Shown: positions 33,237 to 41,802, counted from the stretch's first letter. The stretch is 64,000 bases of DNA from an uncultured Rhodanobacteraceae bacterium (GCA_937928755.1 CALEZI010000117.1:44136-108135); one strand, 5' to 3'. Numbers and translations: made by a program. Notes: generated from the sequence alone by a model not told the origin.

Positions 33237-34496
33237 AATGCTTGCCTCACGACTTCCGATCACCGGGTACTTCGCCGCCACGTATGCCTCGATCATCCCC
33301 ACAAACTCCTCGCTGATGCGCTCGCCGCGCAGGGTCGCCACCTTGACGCCATCGATGAACACCGGGGCCGCGGGACTTTCGCCGGTGCCGGGCAAGCTGA
33401 TGCCGATATTCGCCTGTTTGCTCTCGCCGGGCCCGTTGACGATGCAGCCCATCACCGCGAGGGTCAAATCCTCCACGCCGCGATGCCGCAGGCGCCATTC
33501 GGGCATGCGCGCGCGCACATGGTCTTGCACCGTCTTGGCCAGTTCCTGGAAGAAGCTGCTGGTGGTGCGGCCGCAACCCGGGCAGGCGGTGACCATCGGC
33601 GTGAACGCGCGCAGTCCCATGGTCTGCAACAACTCCTGGGCGACGATCACTTCGGTGCTGCGGCTTTCGCCGGGCTCGGGCGTCAGCGAAATGCGGATGG
33701 TGTCGCCGATGCCTTCCTGCAGCAGCACCGCCAGCGCCGCGGTGGAGGCGACAATGCCCTTGCTGCCCATGCCGGCCTCGGTCAGGCCAAGGTGCAAGGG
33801 ATAATCGCTGCGACGCGCCAGCTCACGGTAAACGGCGATCAGCTCCTGCACCCCGCTGACCTTGCACGAGATGACGATCCGATTGGCCGGCAGGCCGATT
33901 TCCTCGGCCTTCGCCGCGCTCAGCAGTGCCGACTGGATCAGCGCCTCGCGCCCGACCGCTGGCGCATCGAGCGGATGCGATGCCTGGGCATTGTGATCCA
34001 TCAGGCGCGTCAGCAGGGCCTGATCCAGGCTGCCCCAGTTGGCACCGATCCGCACCGGCTTGTCGTATCGGCAGGCCTGTTCGACGATTGTCGCAAACTG
34101 CGTATCGCGCTTCTGCCCGAAGCCGACGTTGCCCGGATTGATCCGGTACTTTCCGAGCGCCTGGGCGCAATCCGGATAGCGCGTCAACAAGGTGTGCCCG
34201 TTGTAATGAAAATCGCCGATCAGCGGCACCGATACCGACATCCGATCAAGCTTCTCGCGGATGCGCGGTACGGCAGCGGCAGCCTCGTCGGTATTGACCG
34301 TGATCCGAACCAGTTCCGAGCCGGCACGCCACAACTGCGCGACCTGGCGCGTCGTCGCATCGACGTCGGCGGTGTCGGTATTGGTCATCGACTGCACGAC
34401 GACCGGCGCGCCGCCGCCGACCTGCGTCGAGCCGATCTGCACGGCGACGGTATGGCGGCGGGGATGGGAGCCGTACGAGGGTAGCGAAGAAGTCAT
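33225..34496 (-). CDS. ispG: 4-hydroxy-3-methylbut-2-enyl diphosphate synthase
   Basis: IspG (423 aa) performs the penultimate step of the MEP isoprenoid pathway, using one [4Fe-4S] cluster. The TIM-barrel start VVVQSMTNTDTADVDAT and the FHYNGHTLL, RINPGNVGFG and GANWGSLD blocks are intact. The cluster cysteines are CPGCG and MGCIVNGPGE. The final three codons and the stop (GET-stop) are read from a repeat arm. The ATG at 34496 lies at the edge of another repeat and has no ribosome-binding site, so the true start could differ by a few codons. Confidence 0.95.
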   Translation of the reverse strand: MTSSLPSYGSHPRRHTVAVQIGSTQVGGGAPVVVQSMTNTDTADVDATTRQVAQLWRAGSELVRITVNTDEAAAAVPRIREKLDRMSVSVPLIGDFHYNGHTLLTRYPDCAQALGKYRINPGNVGFGQKRDTQFATIVEQACRYDKPVRIGANWGSLDQALLTRLMDHNAQASHPLDAPAVGREALIQSALLSAAKAEEIGLPANRIVISCKVSGVQELIAVYRELARRSDYPLHLGLTEAGMGSKGIVASTAALAVLLQEGIGDTIRISLTPEPGESRSTEVIVAQELLQTMGLRAFTPMVTACPGCGRTTSSFFQELAKTVQDHVRARMPEWRLRHRGVEDLTLAVMGCIVNGPGESKQANIGISLPGTGESPAAPVFIDGVKVATLRGERISEEFVGMIEAYVAAKYPVIGSREASIGET

Positions 34497-34501
34497 TTTT
34501 G

Positions 34502-34696
34502 AGAAGCGGGGCAAGGGGCAGGGGGCAAGGGAAATGGCGCAAAGCTTCGTTTGCAGCGTTGTCGCGGACCGGAGGCTCTGAACGGCACGTGCCCCGCGCA
34601 AGGTCTCAGGCTTGGCGCCCGAAATCGCACGCCGCGACGGTGCCCGTGCATGGCGCAACGGCTGGTCCCCTGCCCCCTGCCCCCTGCCCCGCTCTT
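34502..34696. repeat. Tandem-repeat-armed hairpin, GGGGCAGG type
   Basis: The left arm (34502-34531) is a run of GGGGCAAG/GGGGCAGG units beginning GAAGCGGGGCAAGG. The right arm (34666-34696) is the inverted run ending CCCCGCTCTTC. They are 135 bp apart. The element fills the 265-bp gap upstream of ispG, in which no ORF is credible. Confidence 0.78.
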
Positions 34697-34761
34697 CACA
34701 GCCTCGACCTCGTCAACTGAAGTTCCACGCGCGCCTTGATGTCTACCGCGCGCATCACCCC

Positions 34762-36495
34762 TCACACCGTCGACCAGATCTCGTCGAGTTCAGCCGCAGG
34801 CGGCGCTTCCGGTGCCTCGAGCGAGCGACCGGAAATCGGCATGTTGCCGTAGCGGAATTGTTTGTAGGCTCCGGTGTTTTCCAGCAGCTCGAGTGCTTCC
34901 AGCGGCTCGGACAACACGCGAACTTCCATGCCGGTTGAATCGGGCAGACGCAACAACTCAAGGCCGCCGGTCGAATCCAGGATCGATGGAGCCAGCAAGG
35001 TCGGATGCTGGCTGCCGTCGATCGCCAGTGGCGCCAGCAACAGACCGCGCAGGATCACGCGGCTGGTATGCGCCTCACCGGTGGCGCGAACGGCAACGGC
35101 CTCGACACGACGGCTGAGCAACTGAACGCCGGCTTCCAGGCTGTCGTTGTTGCCGCCCTTGAGCCAGCGCAGAACTCCAACCATCCAGTCCGGCTGGTCG
35201 TCCGCGTCCTGCGCCGGCGTCGACAATGCCACCAGTTCTCCGACCTTGGCCTTCAGTCCATCGGCGTTCTCCCAGAACAACCGGTAGCCGCCAAGGCTCT
35301 GATCGACGACGCGCACACGCAGCGGCAACGGCACTGCAGCATCCGAACTGGATTGCGCCCAAGCCGCAGAGCGGTCGCGATCGCTGAGCGTGACCCCGCC
35401 GCCCAGTTCCGATACGAATTCGTTGAAATCGCGCTGTTCGGCAGCCAGGTAGTGCACCGCATGCAGGCCTATGCAGGTGTTCATCAGGTGATTTGCGGGC
35501 AGCCGCGGATGACCCCGTTCGCCGCTGAAACTCCACGCCACGCTGAGTTTTTCGACCACCTCGCCGGACACCTCCGGCCCTTGGCCCAGGCGACCACGCA
35601 CCGCGATCGGGGCGTCGATCGCCGGCAGCACCCGCAACTGATTCTGCAGCGACTGTACCAAACCGCTGCTGTCCAGACGCCAGTAGGGGCCGTCGATCTC
35701 CGCGCGCGGCGACATCGGCGGCGCATCCGAGCGCGGATCGATGACGAACGACCCGATCGCGCCCTTGTGATCGATCTTGCAGTGCGTCGACCAGATCTTG
35801 GCGGCCGCCTCGATGTCGACGATCTCTTTCTGCGTCAGTCGGTACGGATTGCCGATGAAGGTCAGCAGCGTCTGCAGATAGACGCTTTCCGGCGTCAGCG
35901 TGATGCCGGGCACCTGCGGGTCGGTGATTGCCTTGTCCGACAACTGCGCCTCATAGGCAAATCCGGCGAGCCGATGCAGCAAGCCCCAAACGCCAGCCGG
36001 AATTTCGCTGTAGGCGATGTAGCACTTGCTCAGCAATTGCGAGCAATGACTGAGTGCGCGCACCAGCGCCAGCGCCGTGCTGCGGCCGCGCAGGAAAGGC
36101 ACGCTGCCGCGCGGGGCGCAATAGTCGTGCACGCAGATCGCGAAACCGAGCGCCAGCTCGCGATGGAAGTCGCGCATCACCGCGCCGATCTGGCGCTTCT
36201 GCAGCGGCAACGGCAACGGCTGTCCGAGCACGTGACGTTCCATGCTGGAAATCACCACCGCCACCGGGTGACGCATCTGCTCGAGTATCTCGACGCGCTG
36301 GTTGGGCTCGACATCCAGCTGGTTGAGTTCCTTCAAGCCGTTGTAGAGCAGGCGGGCGGTGGCGCCGCTGTTGGCCATCGGCAGCGCCTCGATCCACGCC
36401 TTGACGGCCTTGCCAGTCGTCGGAAACGCATCACGACCGGGTCGCTCGCGCCTGGGAAGTGCCCCCCTGAGCAACTCGAACGCGCTTTCGGCCAT
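34762..36495 (-). CDS. Conserved hypothetical protein with PilZ-like C-terminal region
   Basis: I do not recognise the family of this 577-aa soluble protein. The first 250 residues are predicted helical. Around residue 395 the sequence RVRVVDQSLGGYRLFW, followed by KVGELVAL and WMVGVLRWL, resembles a PilZ c-di-GMP-binding domain: D-x-S-x-x-G is present, but a clear R-x-x-x-R motif is not. It could be a degenerate c-di-GMP receptor. There is no signal peptide or membrane segment. The ATG at 36495 has GGGAG eight bases upstream. It diverges from the electron-transfer unit that starts at 36646. Confidence 0.6.
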   Translation of the reverse strand: MAESAFELLRGALPRRERPGRDAFPTTGKAVKAWIEALPMANSGATARLLYNGLKELNQLDVEPNQRVEILEQMRHPVAVVISSMERHVLGQPLPLPLQKRQIGAVMRDFHRELALGFAICVHDYCAPRGSVPFLRGRSTALALVRALSHCSQLLSKCYIAYSEIPAGVWGLLHRLAGFAYEAQLSDKAITDPQVPGITLTPESVYLQTLLTFIGNPYRLTQKEIVDIEAAAKIWSTHCKIDHKGAIGSFVIDPRSDAPPMSPRAEIDGPYWRLDSSGLVQSLQNQLRVLPAIDAPIAVRGRLGQGPEVSGEVVEKLSVAWSFSGERGHPRLPANHLMNTCIGLHAVHYLAAEQRDFNEFVSELGGGVTLSDRDRSAAWAQSSSDAAVPLPLRVRVVDQSLGGYRLFWENADGLKAKVGELVALSTPAQDADDQPDWMVGVLRWLKGGNNDSLEAGVQLLSRRVEAVAVRATGEAHTSRVILRGLLLAPLAIDGSQHPTLLAPSILDSTGGLELLRLPDSTGMEVRVLSEPLEALELLENTGAYKQFRYGNMPISGRSLEAPEAPPAAELDEIWSTV

Positions 36496-36576
36496 AGGTC
36501 CAACTCCCTTCCCCTGGGCCGTGCATGATAACCCGCCGGCGACCCACCTCGAAGTTTTTGCGGTCAATGCGCGTGG

Positions 36577-36622
36577 CCCGATTGCGGCCGACCCGGTTGC
36601 ATACCTACACTCCGCAATCGGG
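36577..36622. promoter_or_regulatory. 11-bp perfect inverted repeat in the leader of the electron-transfer unit
   Basis: CCCGATTGCGG (36577-36587) and its exact inverse CCGCAATCGGG (36612-36622) are 24 bp apart. They end 23 bases before the ATG of the flavoprotein gene. It could be an operator or a 5'-UTR hairpin; the sequence does not decide. Confidence 0.45.
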
Positions 36623-36645
36623 GATCAGCCACAGGCGGAACAACG

Positions 36646-39045
36646 ATGTCGGACATCGTCGAAATCGCAATCGTCGGCTCGGGGCCGGGCGGCATCAGTG
36701 CCGCTGCTCGTGCCGCCGAACTCAAAGTGTCGCACGTGTTGCTGGAAGCTGCGCCGCACCTGTCGAACACGATCTTCCGCTATCAGAAAGGCAAACACGT
36801 GATGGCCGAGCCCGAGGCTCTGCCGTTGCGCTCGCCGCTGACCTTCAGCGCCGGCAGTCGCGAATCGATCCTCGAGGCCTGGGACCAGGGCGTCGCCAGC
36901 CTCGCGGTGAACGTGCGCCATGGCGCAGAGATCACGGCGATCAAGAAGCTGGATGACCACTTCGAACTCAGCATCGGCCGCAAGGACAAGCTGCTGGCGC
37001 GCAATGTGGTACTCGGCATCGGCCTGCAGGGCAACATCCGCAAACTGGGCGTACCCGGCGACGACGCGCCCTTTGTCCAGTACACCCTCGACGATCCAGA
37101 CGAATACGAAGGCGAGACCATCATCGTGGTCGGCGCCGGCGACGCCGCGATCGAAAACGCCGTGGCGCTGGCCAGGCAGAATCAGGTCGTGGTGGTCAAC
37201 CGCCGCGAGGAATTCGCACGCGCCAAGGAAGGCAACCTGCGCGCCATCAGCAAGGCCATCGAGGACGGCGTGATCGAGTGTTACTTCGGCGCTGCGCCAG
37301 AACGCGTCGACAAACTCTCGGTCGGCCGCAAGCCGGGTCGACTGATCCTGAACACGCCCAAGGGCCGCGCCCAGGTGCTCTGCGACCGCATCATCGGTCG
37401 CCTCGGCGCCAACCCGCCGCGCGCCTTCGTCGAGGCCTGCGGCGTGGTGTTTCCGAATGCCGATCCATCGGCAGTGCCGGCGATCAGCGCCAAGTACGAG
37501 AGCAACGTGCCCGGCCTCTACATCGTCGGCGCCCTCGGCGGTTATCCGCTGATCAAGCAGGCGATGAACCAGGGCTATGAGGTGGTCGAGTACATCCTCG
37601 GCCGCAGCGTGGAGCCCGCCGACGAGCCACTGCTGCGCGCCAAGTTCCAGAGCATGCCAGGCTTCAGCTCAGTCGGCGCGGCGCTGGAGAAGGTGCAGTC
37701 GGCGGTGCCCTTGCTGGCGACCATCACGCCGCTGCAGTTGCGCGAATTCATGATCGATTCGGATATCCGCACACCGAAATCCGGGGAGATTCTGTTCAAG
37801 CGCAACGACTACACCAACAGCTTCTACTGCATCGTTGCGGGACAGGTCGAGATTCTGGTCGACGAGGCGGCAGGCAAGCGCGTGGCACTCGGCCCCGGCG
37901 AGTTTTTCGGTGAGATGAGCCTAATCTCGGGGCGTCGTCGCAGCGCCACGGTTTTCGCTGGCGCCAACTGCGTGCTGATCGAAACCCCGCGACGGTCGAT
38001 GACCAAACTGATCAACTCGGTCGACGCGGTCAAGAAGCTGGTCGACCGCACCTTCGTCGAACGTGCCATCCGCGCGCGCTTTGGCGACGAGGCGACCGTC
38101 GCGCAGATCAAGGAGGTGGTATCGGGCGCCTCGCTGCAGCGCTTCAAGGCCGGCGAGGTCCTGTTCCGCGAGGGCGACGACGGCGATTGTCTGCACCTCG
38201 TTCGCGTCGGATCGTTGACCATTTCCAGGTCGATCGGCGGTCGCGACATCGTCCTGTCCTACGTACCCGCCGGCAACTACGTCGGCGAAATGGCGATCAT
38301 CGGCGGCAGCAAGCGTTCGGCGACGGCGAAGGCTGCGGTCGCGACCGAGACCATTCGCGTCGAGCGCGACGCATTTCGCAAGCTGCTCGGTCAGAATCCG
38401 CTGTTGCGCGCGAAGCTGGCGCAGGAGGTCAAACAACGCACCGCCGAGAACATCACCATGCAGGCGGCCGCCTCGGGCGGCGACATCATTTCCTTCCTCG
38501 TCGGACAGGGCCTCGGCGAGGCCACCGACGTGCTGTTGATCGACGAGTCCTTGTGCGTGCGCTGCGACAACTGCGAGAAGGCCTGCGCCGAAACCCACGG
38601 CGGCACCTCGCGACTGGATCGAGAAGCCGGGCCGACCTTTGCCAACGTGCACGTGCCGACCTCCTGCCGACACTGCGAGCACCCGCACTGCATGAAGGAT
38701 TGCCCGGCGGACGCCATTCACCGCGCACCCAACGGCGAGGTCTACATTGCCGACAACTGCATCGGCTGCGGCAATTGCGAACGCAACTGCCCGTATGGCG
38801 TCATCCACATGTCGGCCAAACCGAAGAAGAAGCCGGGACTGCTGCAATGGTTGTTGCTCGGTGCCGGCCCTGGCCCCGGCGAGTCGCCTTATGACCCCGA
38901 CAGCCACGAAAAGAAAGCGGTCAAGTGCGATATGTGCAAGGACATCAAGGGTGGTGCCTCATGCGTGCGCGCCTGCCCGACCGGCGCGGCGATCCGCATC
39001 AGCCCGGAACAACTGCCTGAATACGCCTTTGCTCGGGGGCCGTGA
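36646..39045 (+). CDS. Flavoprotein with two cyclic-nucleotide-type domains and a four-cluster ferredoxin domain
   Basis: This 799-aa cytosolic protein joins three modules. Residues 1-330 are a two-dinucleotide-fold reductase: FAD loop GSGPGG at 11-16, NAD(P) loop GAGDAA near 163. Residues about 360-450 and 495-580 are two cNMP/CRP-type beta-roll domains. Both keep the phosphate-binding-cassette Gly-Glu and Arg (FFGEMSLISGRRRSAT; VGEMAIIGGSKRSAT). Residues about 635-785 are a HybA/DmsB-type ferredoxin with 16 cysteines for four [4Fe-4S] clusters (CVRCDNCEKAC, CRHCEHPHCMKDC, CIGCGNCERNC, CDMC...CVRAC). Predicted role: pass electrons between NAD(P)H and the membrane cytochrome encoded next, with control by a small ligand. 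The DNA-binding part of CRP is absent. The next gene starts three bases after its stop. Confidence 0.85.
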   Translation: MSDIVEIAIVGSGPGGISAAARAAELKVSHVLLEAAPHLSNTIFRYQKGKHVMAEPEALPLRSPLTFSAGSRESILEAWDQGVASLAVNVRHGAEITAIKKLDDHFELSIGRKDKLLARNVVLGIGLQGNIRKLGVPGDDAPFVQYTLDDPDEYEGETIIVVGAGDAAIENAVALARQNQVVVVNRREEFARAKEGNLRAISKAIEDGVIECYFGAAPERVDKLSVGRKPGRLILNTPKGRAQVLCDRIIGRLGANPPRAFVEACGVVFPNADPSAVPAISAKYESNVPGLYIVGALGGYPLIKQAMNQGYEVVEYILGRSVEPADEPLLRAKFQSMPGFSSVGAALEKVQSAVPLLATITPLQLREFMIDSDIRTPKSGEILFKRNDYTNSFYCIVAGQVEILVDEAAGKRVALGPGEFFGEMSLISGRRRSATVFAGANCVLIETPRRSMTKLINSVDAVKKLVDRTFVERAIRARFGDEATVAQIKEVVSGASLQRFKAGEVLFREGDDGDCLHLVRVGSLTISRSIGGRDIVLSYVPAGNYVGEMAIIGGSKRSATAKAAVATETIRVERDAFRKLLGQNPLLRAKLAQEVKQRTAENITMQAAASGGDIISFLVGQGLGEATDVLLIDESLCVRCDNCEKACAETHGGTSRLDREAGPTFANVHVPTSCRHCEHPHCMKDCPADAIHRAPNGEVYIADNCIGCGNCERNCPYGVIHMSAKPKKKPGLLQWLLLGAGPGPGESPYDPDSHEKKAVKCDMCKDIKGGASCVRACPTGAAIRISPEQLPEYAFARGP

Positions 39046-39047
39046 CG

Positions 39048-39941
39048 ATGCATGACTCGATTCTCGATTACCGCGGCTTCCGCTACCTCTGGGTGGCGCT
39101 GATCCTGTCGATCGGATCGATCGTCGCCTATGTCTGGCATGACCCGATAGGCGTGCCCAATGGCGGGTCCTGGCTCGGCTACACGCTCGGCACCATCGGC
39201 GCCCTGCTGATCTTGTGGCTGCTCTGGTTCGGTATCCGCAAGCGCCGTTATTCCGGCGGCAGCGGCACCGCTCGCGGCTGGTTGTCGGCGCATGTATACC
39301 TCGGCACCACGCTGATCCTGATCGCGTTCCTGCATGCCGGCTTCCAAGTCGGCTGGAACATCCACACGCTGGCGCTGGTCTTGATGCTGCTGGTGATCTT
39401 CAGCGGCTTTTTCGGCGTTTATGCGTACTTGCGCTATCCCGCGATGATGACGCGCAATCGCGCCGACACCACGCGCGACGCGATGCTCGCCGAGATTCGC
39501 GAACTCGACCAGCAGACCCTGCAGCTCGCCGACAAGGTCGACAAGAGCATCCACGACGCCATTCTGAGCTCGATTCAGCACACCCAACTCGGCGGTGGTG
39601 TCTGGACGCAACTGAGTGCGCGCGACGACTCCGGATTGGCTCTGGCCAAGCTCAAGGAAGCCGTACTCAAGTCGGAAACCGGGGAAAAGTCATCGAAATC
39701 CGGTCAGACCATGGTGATGATGGTCGATTTCCTCGCCAACCAGGCCACCGATGCACAATCGGAAAACCTGCGCAGACTGATCGATCTGGTCTCGCGCAAG
39801 CGCGCCCTGGCAGCGCGCGTCGCGCGCGACATCCAACTCCAGGCGCTGATGGAAATCTGGCTCTACATCCATGTCCCGCTGTCGCTCGGATTGCTCGGTG
39901 CGCTGACGGCGCATGTGGTGGCGGTGTTTTTTTATTGGTGA
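39048..39941 (+). CDS. Membrane protein with two H-x13-H pairs, putative diheme cytochrome b
   Basis: The roughly 297-aa protein has five predicted membrane segments. Segment 3 has His82 and His96 and segment 5 has His275 and His289, each pair separated by 13 residues. This is the spacing of ferric-reductase/NADPH-oxidase-type b haems stacked across a membrane. A charged helical region (about residues 130-260) lies between segments 4 and 5. No known family name came to mind. Position between a cytosolic Fe-S flavoprotein and a periplasmic multihaem cytochrome suggests it moves electrons across the inner membrane. A GTG at 39042 is an alternative start, overlapping the previous stop; I prefer the ATG at 39048, eight bases after GGGGG. 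Confidence 0.7.
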   Translation: MHDSILDYRGFRYLWVALILSIGSIVAYVWHDPIGVPNGGSWLGYTLGTIGALLILWLLWFGIRKRRYSGGSGTARGWLSAHVYLGTTLILIAFLHAGFQVGWNIHTLALVLMLLVIFSGFFGVYAYLRYPAMMTRNRADTTRDAMLAEIRELDQQTLQLADKVDKSIHDAILSSIQHTQLGGGVWTQLSARDDSGLALAKLKEAVLKSETGEKSSKSGQTMVMMVDFLANQATDAQSENLRRLIDLVSRKRALAARVARDIQLQALMEIWLYIHVPLSLGLLGALTAHVVAVFFYW

Positions 39942-39946
39942 TGAAG

Positions 39947-40063
39947 CGGGAAAAGGGGAAATGGAAAATGGAAAAGGGAAAGGCAACAGCAATGCGCGGG
40001 CGCAAGTCGCACTCTTCGCACCTCCTTTTTCCTTTTTCCTTTTTCCTTTTTCCCCTTCCCCGC
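39947..40063. repeat. Tandem-repeat-armed hairpin, GGGAAAAGG type
   Basis: The left arm (39947-39983) is a purine-only-like run of GGAAAATGG/GGGAAA units. The right arm (40021-40063) is the inverted run of CCTTTTT units ending CCCCTTCCCCGCC. The spacer is 37 bp. It sits inside the electron-transfer unit, between the cytochrome b-like and the decaheme gene, so it may split or tune their expression. Confidence 0.82.
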
Positions 40064-40089
40064 CCTGACTCGGCCGAGGATCGCGCGCC

Positions 40090-41802
40090 ATGAAATGGTT
40101 CATTCGCCGCGTCATCAAGAAGGGCAAAGGCAGCCTGCAGTTCGAGGAAGAAATTCACTTCGGCGAGACGCTGACCGTTGGCCGTGCCGCCAATCAGGCC
40201 ATTTTCATCAACGACCTGCGTGCCGCACTGGAGCATGCCCGCGTCGTCGCGCTGGGTAACGGTCGTTATCGTGTCGAGTCGCTGGTCGCCTCCGGAATAC
40301 GCATCGATGGTCGCTTCGAGCACGCCGCGACGGCCACTTCCGGCTGCACCCTCGAAATTGGCAACGTGCGCATCACGCTGGTGGACCCGCCTGCCGACTT
40401 TGAAGCTGCGGTGGAAGTCGGGTTGGTCGACAAGGCTGAAGTCGCCGCGCGCGAAATATCCGAAGCGCTGCCGCAGTCATTGGCCGAAGCGGGACTTGGC
40501 AAACGCAAGCTGGCTTGGACTTTGCTGCTGCTGACGCTCGCATTCGGGCTGTTGTTGCCCGTTGCCGCGCATTTCGTCCCCACCTTCCGAGCGATCACCA
40601 AGGACGTTCCAGCCGTCGGACTCAACGCTTGGGACAGTGGTCCACTGGCAGCCGCCCACCACACCATGGCGAACGATTGCCAGAGTTGCCACGGCGAGCC
40701 GTTCAACGTGGTCGCCGACGACAAATGCATCGTCTGTCATGCGGGCACTGCCGCGCATGCGGATCCGGTGAAATATCCGTTGCCGGACATCGCCGATGCC
40801 CGCTGCGCACATTGCCATCGCGATCACAACGGCGACGACGGCCTGGTGCGCGCCGATCAGGAACTCTGCAGCGACTGCCATCGCAACCTGAGCGAACGCG
40901 TCAACGGCGACACACTGCTGGTCGATGTGTCCGATTTCGGCAGCAACCACCCGCAATTCAAGATTCTGCTGCCGGCGTGGGATGCGCAGGGACGGTATCA
41001 GCCGGAACGGGTCAGCATGGACCAGATTCCGTTGACCGAACGCTCCGGCCTCAAGTTCCCGCATTCAAAACATCTGCCTGCCGCAGGCTTGAAGACTCCC
41101 GATGGCGTGCGCGTGCTCGACTGCGTCGATTGCCACAAACCCGAGCCGGGCGGTGCGCTGATCGCGCCGATCAATTTCGAACTGCACTGCCAGTCGTGCC
41201 ATCGCATTGATTTCGACCTGCGCATGCCGGACCGCCAGGTGCCGCACGGGAATGCCGCCGAAGTGCAGTACATGCTCGACGAGTTCTATTCCAAGGTCGC
41301 GCTGGAAGGCGGATACGACGACGTTCAGGCACCGGTGACGGTGCGCCAGCGCAGGCGCCCTGGCGAGGCGCCGCCCAATGCTCAGGAGCAACGCGAAGCA
41401 CTGGCTTGGGCGCGCGCCAAGGCGCTGCAGACCACCGACACCCTGTTCAATTCACGTGCGTGCGGCGTCTGCCACTCAGTCTCCAAGGACCCGAATGCGA
41501 CCCAGGCCGGATGGATGGTGGCGCCGGTACGTGTCGCGGGCGTGTGGTTCGAGAAATCCAGTTTCACCCACGCCAAGCACGCGACCATGACTTGCATCGA
41601 CTGCCACACGGCGCAATTGTCGCTGAGCAGTGCCGACCTGCTGATTCCGGGCATCTCCGCGAGCGGCCCGAAGACGGCGGATCGTCCTTATGCGTGCCGG
41701 GATTGCCATGGCGGCGAAAAGGACACCAAACTGCTCGGCAGCACCTGCATCGACTGCCATGGCTTCCATCAGGCTGACATGCCGCTGCATCCCGGCCATT
41801 AA
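40090..41802 (+). CDS. FHA-like domain fused to a membrane-anchored decaheme cytochrome c
   Basis: The 570-aa protein starts with an FHA-like beta-sandwich (residues about 1-105; TVGRAANQAIFINDLRA). The Ser of the usual S-x-x-H phosphopeptide pocket is replaced (RAALEH). A single membrane segment spans about 138-162 (WTLLLLTLAFGLLLPVAA). The rest is periplasmic with ten C-x-x-C-H haem c sites from CQSCH near residue 197 to CIDCH near 555. So a cytosolic sensor-like domain is tied to a periplasmic electron wire. It is the third gene of the unit and would accept electrons from the diheme b protein. I do not know a described homologue with this architecture. The FHA call is moderate, the haem count is read directly. 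Confidence 0.85.
   Translation: MKWFIRRVIKKGKGSLQFEEEIHFGETLTVGRAANQAIFINDLRAALEHARVVALGNGRYRVESLVASGIRIDGRFEHAATATSGCTLEIGNVRITLVDPPADFEAAVEVGLVDKAEVAAREISEALPQSLAEAGLGKRKLAWTLLLLTLAFGLLLPVAAHFVPTFRAITKDVPAVGLNAWDSGPLAAAHHTMANDCQSCHGEPFNVVADDKCIVCHAGTAAHADPVKYPLPDIADARCAHCHRDHNGDDGLVRADQELCSDCHRNLSERVNGDTLLVDVSDFGSNHPQFKILLPAWDAQGRYQPERVSMDQIPLTERSGLKFPHSKHLPAAGLKTPDGVRVLDCVDCHKPEPGGALIAPINFELHCQSCHRIDFDLRMPDRQVPHGNAAEVQYMLDEFYSKVALEGGYDDVQAPVTVRQRRRPGEAPPNAQEQREALAWARAKALQTTDTLFNSRACGVCHSVSKDPNATQAGWMVAPVRVAGVWFEKSSFTHAKHATMTCIDCHTAQLSLSSADLLIPGISASGPKTADRPYACRDCHGGEKDTKLLGSTCIDCHGFHQADMPLHPGH

Noticed and set aside
39947..40063. Transcription terminator ending the first two genes of the electron unit
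   Set aside because: The T-rich arm would give a weak terminator at best, and the architecture matches the repeat family; kept as a repeat only.
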